Source: Pithys albifrons albifrons | Taxonomy: Eukaryota > Chordata > Aves > Passeriformes > Thamnophilidae | Direction of reading: 5' to 3' | Length of the DNA stretch: 64,000 bases | Assembly (NCBI RefSeq): GCF_047495875.1 | Contig: NC_092474.1 | Location: 11,036,501 to 11,100,500, forward strand | Shown here: positions 58,201-64,000 of the stretch, in pieces | Numbering within the stretch: position 1 is the first letter of the stretch | Layout of the letters: every line of letters starts with the position of its first letter | Made by a program: the position numbers and the translations under genes | The notes under the pieces: model-generated | The model's input: only the letters and a program-made list of their open reading frames with translations | Databases searched by the model: none | Told to the model about the DNA's origin: nothing

Positions 58201-61200
58201 AACTGGAATGCTTTCAGTTCCATCAAAATATTGGATGCTGTCTTCTCTATGTGCTGATAAGAACAGAGTCTTTGCCTCTTAGATTGTGTGATTTTTGTCT
58301 TACTATGTTCTCACCTCTGTATGGGCCATTGATTGTTTCAAGAGTAGCAGTGCAAGCCTTAATGAACTGGATGCATTCCAGTTTGGATAATTAACTTTTT
58401 GTTTACTTGTATACAATACAGGTTTAATTGGAGATCATCTTGTTTGCTGCTTGTCTTGAGCTAATCTGTCCCTCAGTCTGATGTACCTTGCAAAGCTGCT
58501 GTATTTCAGCAGTAGATGAAGTGATCCTGATGTCTAAGTTGGCTCAACTATCTGTAGTGTGTAATCGAGATAAAAGTCATTATTACGGCTGAGGGCTTGT
58601 TGTCCTTTTGGGAGGCTGGAGCATGGGGTTATGTAAGGAAATACACAGAGTCTGGACACTCTGAGGCTCTCTGTTCTCATTATGGTTGTCTCTCAGTTGC
58701 TGTAATGTACTTCTGATAGCAAATGTGATTGTGAGCTCAGGCAAATTCTGTGAAAAGTCAGTAAACTTACAGGCTCCCCATCTCCACAGGTGTGGCATAG
58801 CTCTGGCTCTCAACAAGCTCTCAGAGCATCTGGACAGTTCTCAGGTGAAGCCCCTCTTCCAGTTTTTTGTGCCGGATGCTCTGAATGATCGCAGTCCCGA
58901 GGTCAGGAAGTGCATGTTAGATGCAGCTCTTTCAACGCTCAACACTCATGGCAAAGTAAGTCTGAACATTTCTTTCTCTAGCAGTGGAAAAAACATGTCA
59001 TAAAAATATAGATACTGTCTTGGACCCCACAGAAATTTTTCTTTTTTTTTTTTTTTCAGATTTCTTAGAAGTTGCTGTTACTTATAACAGCTGAAAACTT
59101 TCATTTAGGAATTTTAGTGTGTTCAGAGTTGTTCTGTTATTATTGACTAAGTGTGGTTCTTCCCTATCATTGCTATAAAAAAGAAATACCCCTGTATCAG
59201 CTGGAGTTAAAATGGTATAAAACTGGAGTAATAAAGTCAAATCAGACCCTGAATCTTTTAATCCTGGGAAGATCAGAATTTCTTTTCAGGCTTCCTGCAA
59301 AGCATAACATAAAAGCTTGCAGATTGTTGGCTTAATTAAACTGAAAACAGCTCAAGTCCTTGAGGGAACTGAGGACCATCCCTCTTCCTGCCAGTGTCAG
59401 ATAAGGGAGGTGTGCAGGGTGTGAATTGCTCAGCTTCTGATTTCCTCATACATCCCAGTCACCTCTGGACAGATGTCTGTATTCCTGTTTAGCCCAAGAC
59501 AATTTGGGTATTTTCCTATCGCTCATTCTTTCCTTTTGTTTCCTAGGAAAACAGTGTGAAGTTTGTTTGCTGTTTCTGCTGCCCCTTTGCAAATGGGGCA
59601 AGCAGAGGAGCAGGCACTGCTGCTCAGGCCTGGGAGCTTGCATTGCTTCTGGCAGAACACCATGTTGGCAGGCTTGGGGAATCTAATTTTGAAGAGCTAA
59701 CTACTCTCTAGCGGGAAATATTTGTTGCCTGTTGGGATGGCACAAGGTTTTATGTGATGTGACACATGAAATGAACTGTAAATACAGTGTGATTGTTCAG
59801 TTGTTGGCTCAGAGAAGAACAAACAAGTCCACTGAGCATAGCAAATCTCTTTCTGAGTGGACTCTAGTGGCAAGTTCTGTGGTTTTGTTTTTCAGGACAA
59901 TGTTAACTCTCTCTTGCCAGTGTTTGAAGAATTCCTGAAAAATGCTCCTAATGATGCCAGCTATGATGCTGTCAGGCAAAGTGTGGTCATTCTCATGGGG
60001 TCACTGGCAAAACATCTGGACAAGAGTGACCCTAAAGTGAAACCAATTGTTGGCAAACTGATAGCAGCCTTGTCCACCCCATCTCAGCAGGTAGGTGCCT
60101 TCTGGGAGGAGTTCTCAGGTTCCCCAGAGAGGCAGGTTAACCCTGGGATACTTTTAGGGATGTCAGAGAGATGAAAAATGGCTCTGGTGACAGGAAGGTG
60201 TCCTTGGGAGTGCAGTCTAGGGGGAGCTTAGGTTAATGATGAATATTTTGTGGTCTGATGGCTGGTGGATTGTTTTACAGGTTCAAGAGTCAGTTGCAAG
60301 CTGCTTACCGCCCCTGGTGCCTGCCATTAAGGAGGATGCAGGAGGAATGATCCAGAAGCTGATGCAGCTGCTTTTGGAGTCCGACAAGTACGCTGAGCGC
60401 AAAGGCGCAGCGTATGGGCTGGCAGGGCTGGTCAAAGGCCTGGGCATCCTGTCTCTCAAGCAGCAGGAGATGATGACCACACTGACCGATGCCATCCAGG
60501 ACAAGAAGAACTTCCGCCGGCGGGAGGGTGAGGGCCAAAAGCTTTTCCCTCCAGATACTCAGTGTTTCTCGTGTACCACCACTGTGGTCAGATGAAGCAC
60601 CTGTGCCCCTGTGCTTGGTTTAGGTACAGTCATTTTACTAAAGCTTGAAGAGAAAGAAATGGGAAGTGTCTGTTGTGAGGACACTGATTGTGTATAGTGT
60701 CCTAAAATTGCTTTATTCACATCCTGGTGGGAGAAGGGTTTCTGGTCCTGGACCATACACATGTGCCTGTTTTCAGAGGCAGGTGTTGCTTGGGGGGGGC
60801 TCCTTCTCTTAGGCCACAAATCCTCACTACAGCACAGCCACAAGGGCAGGAAAGCAAGAGACTTACAGCTGTGAGAATTGAGTGCTTTTGGAGGAATTCT
60901 ACAAATATTTGGCAAACTATCTTCTTTTTCCATTCTCCTTAAATGAAGTTGTATTTTCCTCTGACTGTGCTTTTTGGTTTTTAGGGGCTCTGTTTGCCTT
61001 CGAGATGCTGTGCAGCATGCTTGGGAAGCTCTTTGAGCCCTATGTGGTTCATGTGCTGCCTCACCTGCTGCTTTGTTTTGGAGATGGGAACCAGTACGTG
61101 CGAGAGGTAAGGTGCCTTCAATTTCTGCAATCAGAGAGTGTTAGGAGAAAAACAAATGGAGTAGACATGAATCCTGTTTGCAGCCAGGCAAACTGAGAAA

Positions 61201-64000
61201 GTGACCTATCCCTTGAGATACCACTAATAACAATTTGATCTTCTTAATAACTGAAAGCATCTGATTTCACTGGCCATTAATTGGGAGCTACTTAGCCAGC
61301 TGCATCATTGTACTGAGACACTATTTACATGAAGGCTTTGTTCCCAGTGAGTCTCAGAGGAAGCAGGAAAACACGTGTTGTGTCACAGTTTGTAAGTGTT
61401 CTCTTCTCCTTGGAGGCTGCAGATGACTGTGCCAAAGCTGTGATGAGCAATCTGAGTACTCACGGAGTGAAGCTGGTTTTGCCATCACTTCTTGCAGCAC
61501 TAGAAGAGGAATCTTGGAGAACTAAAGCTGGTATGGACCAATAACTCACTGACATGATGAGACTAACTTACAGTTCTCTTTGCTGTGGTCCCCCTCGTTA
61601 TTCCTTCATCCCTGCAGATACCTGTGATGGTTTATTGTCCTGCAAGGGACTATAAAATTTTTAGTCCTTTTGAGATACAAATGAGTTTCCTGACATATTT
61701 GGGCAGCCTTTTTTCACCCCAGCATATTCCAGGGGCAGTTTGTACCCTCATGTCTATAGAAGTACACCTGGAATTTCCCTCCCACACTTCTTTTCTCTAG
61801 TACAAAAGAAAAGAAGTATTTTTAAATGTCTTTAGGAGGCACAGAGTGGCTTAATGTATTTCAGCGTTTCTTTGTGTTCTCCAGCTGGCAGATTTGAGTT
61901 TGAGATAAATGAGATTATCTTCTTATATCGATTCTTAATTCTGTGTATTGTTTTGTGTTTTGTCTTTTTTCTTTTTTTTTTCCTTTCTTTTTGTGTACTT
62001 TGTGCACAGGCTCGGTGGAACTGCTGGGGGCTATGGCATACTGTGCTCCCAAACAGCTCTCTTCTTGCTTACCCAACATCGTGCCCAAACTCACCGAGGT
62101 GCTGACGGATTCCCACGTGAAGGTGCAGAACGCAGGGCAGCAGGCTCTCAGGCAGATTGGGTCTGTCATCAGGAACCCAGAGATCCTGGGTAAGAGCTGT
62201 CTGCATCTCTAATGGCCTCACGTGACAGTTGCTTATTATAATAGCAAGTTTCAGGTTCAAATGCAAATTTGTGTGAAAATGAAACTACTCCTACAGAAGT
62301 GTAACATGAAAGCTTGACAACAGCTGTCTGCTTTCAGGCTTTTTAAATGCTCCTGTCCTTTTTTTCAGCTGGTGTTAATAGGGTTTCCCTCATCCCTGTG
62401 CCGTTGGTTCGTTTAGAAGGATCTAAAACATCCCATGAGAACCACAGCTCACCTTGACATGTGATTTTGGTTTATGTACAAATAAAGTCTTTTCTCTCCT
62501 TTACAAAATGTTCAGCAATTGCCCCAGTTCTGTTGGATGCTCTCACTGACCCCTCCAGGAAGACCCAGAAGTGTCTGCAGACTCTGCTGGATACCAAATT
62601 TGTCCATTTCATTGATGCTCCATCCTTAGCACTGATCATGCCGATTGTTCAGAGAGCTTTTCAGGATCGTTCCACAGACACCAGGAAAATGGCTGCCCAG
62701 ATCATTGGGAACATGTACTCCCTGACTGACCAGAAGGTATGGTGCTAAAAATGCTCTCCAACTGCATTATTCTAATACATTACTGGGTAGGGGACAACAG
62801 ACAAGCACTAGAGAGGATTTATTTGGCTTGGAGATTTTTCTGTTAAGTTAGAAAATATTAGGATCCATGCAGCTTCATTAATTAAGTGTATGTAAATGAA
62901 CAGATGATGACTCGGAAGACAGCAACAGTTTTCAGGTGCTTAAGACTGTTAGCTCTGTGCTTTGGTCATTTAGTTAGTACCAAATACACCCCTGCAAAAA
63001 GGTCTTGTAATTTTTACCATGTAAGAAATGCCTTAACAAACAAGTGAAGCACAGATCAGCAGCTTACAAATGGATCCAGGGTTTGTTTGAAAAGTATTTG
63101 TAGGACCTGACTGTAGGCTAAACATCTATGTTTAATTTTTGTGCTGATAATCTCTACATTTAAACCTTGTGTAAATGTTAGGAATGTTGGATTTTCCTTA
63201 GATACAAAGTGCTGGGTTGGGAGTGAGCATTGAAAAGGGTTTCATCTGCACAGAACTGATGTTGTTGCTTGGACTTGGAAAACAATTCACTGTGCTAATT
63301 TGCAGGATTGTGAAAGCAACTGATTAAACTCTCAGGATGTTAGGACTGTTTGCAATAATAAGGGATGAATGTCCGTTACATGAAGGTGACTTATGTTTTT
63401 TCTCATTTTGAATCTGGTTCTTACTCTCCGTGCTCTTTGTTTCAGGATCTGGCTCCATACCTGCCCAGTGTGACTCCTGGACTGAAGGCATCTCTGCTGG
63501 ATCCTGTACCTGAAGTAAGTCTGTTGTAAAAACACAGTTTGTCTTTCACTGCACTAGGCTGGACATTGTCCTGATCGGTCTGACACGTCTGCTGTAGTAA
63601 CTGTGACTGGGTCACAGCTCTGTGTTCCTCTTGTCTGTAGGTGCGCACGGTGTCTGCCAAGGCTCTGGGGGCCATGGTGAAGGGCATGGGAGAGTCCTGC
63701 TTCGAGGATTTGCTGCCGTGGCTGATGGAGACACTGACATACGAGCAGAGCTCAGTGGATCGCTCTGGTGCTGCTCAAGGTAGGGACAGCCACGTCTGAA
63801 TATTGAGCTCAGACTTTCTCCTGCTAAACCAGATTAGCTGCTTGTTTCTTGTGTGTATCACCTCTGTTCCCTGCTTTCTTTCCCCAGGTCTGGCTGAAGT
63901 TATGGCTGGTTTAGGGGTAGAAAAGCTGGAGAAACTTATGCCAGAGATTGTAGCTACTGCCAGTAAGGTGGATATTGCTCCACATGTACGAGATGGTTAT
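37607..64000 (+). CDS. GCN1: GCN1 (eIF2-alpha kinase activator), 5' two-thirds; gene continues past window
   Basis: GCN1 is a giant HEAT-repeat protein that binds stalled or collided ribosomes and passes the signal to the kinase GCN2. Forty-one coding exons: 37607-37624, 39673-39775, 40278-40341, 40900-41031, 42190-42298, 42950-43048, 43129-43263, 43757-43825, 43905-44013, 44423-44497, 44757-44885, 45108-45158, 45563-45661, 45940-46113, 46783-46935, 47638-47730, 49085-49160, 49330-49489, 50362-50551, 50668-50792, 51130-51308, 51454-51547, 51833-51946, 52134-52332, 52809-52964, 55239-55420, 55683-55763, 56232-56375, 57062-57189, 57370-57559, 57965-58035, 58790-58955, 59896-60090, 60281-60527, 60985-61106, 61416-61530, 62010-62189, 62516-62736, 63446-63514, 63641-63779, 63888-64000 (cut). 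They total 5268 nt, 1756 codons with no frame break; the human protein has 2671 residues. The GCN2-RWD-binding region is outside the window. Confidence 0.97.
37625..39672 (+). other. GCN1 intron 1
   Basis: Two kilobases between the six-codon first exon and exon 2. Apart from the CR1 copy at 38025-38515 I see no exon or RNA gene. Confidence 0.7.
38025..38515 (-). mobile_element. CR1 LINE 3'-end fragment in GCN1 intron 1
   Basis: On the + strand it opens with atagaattatagaat (the 3' terminal repeat, reversed), then tgggttggaaaagacctc, gatcatcaagtccaac, gggcagcccattccaatgcc and tctccaggctaaacaccc. This is about 490 bp of the 3' end of an avian CR1 retrotransposon, 5'-truncated as usual. It is the longest and least decayed CR1 copy here. 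It contains no intact reverse transcriptase. Confidence 0.93.
43757..47730 (+). CDS. GCN1: GCN1 exons 8-16: helical N-terminal repeats
   Basis: Nine exons in consistent phase encode [82 protein letters not shown] and [17 protein letters not shown]. These are regularly spaced amphipathic helices of the HEAT/ARM type. No catalytic residues are expected. Intron 16 (47731-49084) is AT-rich and empty. Confidence 0.95.
49085..51308 (+). CDS. GCN1: GCN1 exons 17-21
   Basis: These exons encode [37 protein letters not shown], the [14 protein letters not shown] segment, a [14 protein letters not shown] stretch and the [20 protein letters not shown] segment. Exon 19 has a weak acceptor (gttgtccatgaag at 50361), but the spliced join SSHK-VLP matches the family. 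Together they reach about residue 780. Confidence 0.94.
51454..52964 (+). CDS. GCN1: GCN1 exons 22-25: charged coiled-coil-like segment
   Basis: Exons 22-23 (about residues 781-850) are very rich in Lys/Glu/Gln: [33 protein letters not shown] and [12 protein letters not shown], a long charged helix typical of GCN1. Exon 24 returns to a HEAT-like pattern ([16 protein letters not shown]) and exon 25 gives [14 protein letters not shown]. The 2.3 kb intron after exon 25 holds a CR1 fragment. Confidence 0.95.
52965..55238 (+). other. Longest GCN1 intron (25)
   Basis: AT-rich 2.3 kb with only short frames and the small CR1 fragment near its 3' end. Other GCN1 introns longer than about 700 bp (41032-42189, 47731-49084, 49490-50361, 58036-58789, 58956-59895, 62737-63445) likewise show no supported feature. 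Confidence 0.6.
54985..55050 (-). mobile_element. Short CR1 3'-end fragment in GCN1 intron 25
   Basis: It reads agaatcatttaggatgg, aaaagatctctaagaac and atcaagtcctacccttaa on the + strand, a diverged reverse-complement CR1 terminus of about 65 bp, less than 200 bp upstream of exon 26. Confidence 0.7.
55239..58035 (+). CDS. GCN1: GCN1 exons 26-31
   Basis: These exons encode [83 protein letters not shown] and [20 protein letters not shown]. The [19 protein letters not shown] stretch marks the start of the well-conserved central region related to the HEAT part of elongation factor 3. Confidence 0.95.
58790..64000 (+). CDS. GCN1: GCN1 exons 32-41: eEF3-like HEAT core, cut by window end
   Basis: This is the best-conserved part of GCN1: [19 protein letters not shown], a [15 protein letters not shown] segment, [51 protein letters not shown] and, at the window edge, [10 protein letters not shown]. 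It is the region related to eEF3 HEAT repeats that docks on ribosomes. Exon 36 has a weak acceptor (tctccttggag). The last codon in the window is complete. Confidence 0.96.

Overview
The window is vertebrate nuclear DNA, most likely from a bird. It has long introns with GT..AG junctions, TATA/CCAAT and CpG promoters, and three CR1 LINE 3'-end fragments of the avian type. The gene order PXN - RPLP0 - GCN1, all on the + strand, is a known vertebrate synteny block (human 12q24, chicken chromosome 15). I cannot fix the species. Nearly all listed open reading frames are shadows; the real proteins only appear after splicing.

Layout. (1) 1-11098: no recognised coding exon; best read as intron 1 of paxillin (PXN), with one CpG-rich stretch near 8170-8690. 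The short first PXN exon (initiator Met) was not found and probably lies upstream of the window. (2) 11099-29011: PXN, ten constitutive coding exons. Between the LD4 and LD5 exons lies a ~10 kb interval with three strong and two weaker candidate cassette exons. (3) 29012-32660: PXN 3' UTR and intergenic DNA with MIR-type SINE relics, a 12-copy 32-bp minisatellite and a CTCF-like site. (4) 32516-35722: RPLP0 with its TATA/CCAAT/TOP promoter, seven coding exons and a poly(A) signal. (5) 35757-37411: a repeat island holding a minus-strand LTR-like sequence and a nested inverted-repeat structure with tRNA-Gln-like and 5S-rRNA-like modules. (6) 37459-64000: GCN1, from a GC-rich promoter with a near-perfect 42-bp hairpin through 41 coding exons to the window edge. 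These total 5268 nt, 1756 codons in frame; the remaining third of the gene lies beyond.

The three genes do not form a pathway. Paxillin is a focal-adhesion scaffold; RPLP0 (uL10) is the base of the ribosomal P-stalk. GCN1 is the ribosome-associated HEAT-repeat activator of GCN2 in the integrated stress response, and the P-stalk is itself a GCN2 activator, so the RPLP0-GCN1 neighbourhood is a curiosity rather than an operon.

The points most worth a second look are the PXN cassette region, which adds an LD-like motif and an LC8-type motif; the long hairpin just upstream of the GCN1 start codon; and the tRNA/5S-containing inverted-repeat island. All exon limits come from manual reading of splice sites plus protein-family knowledge, with no alignment run.
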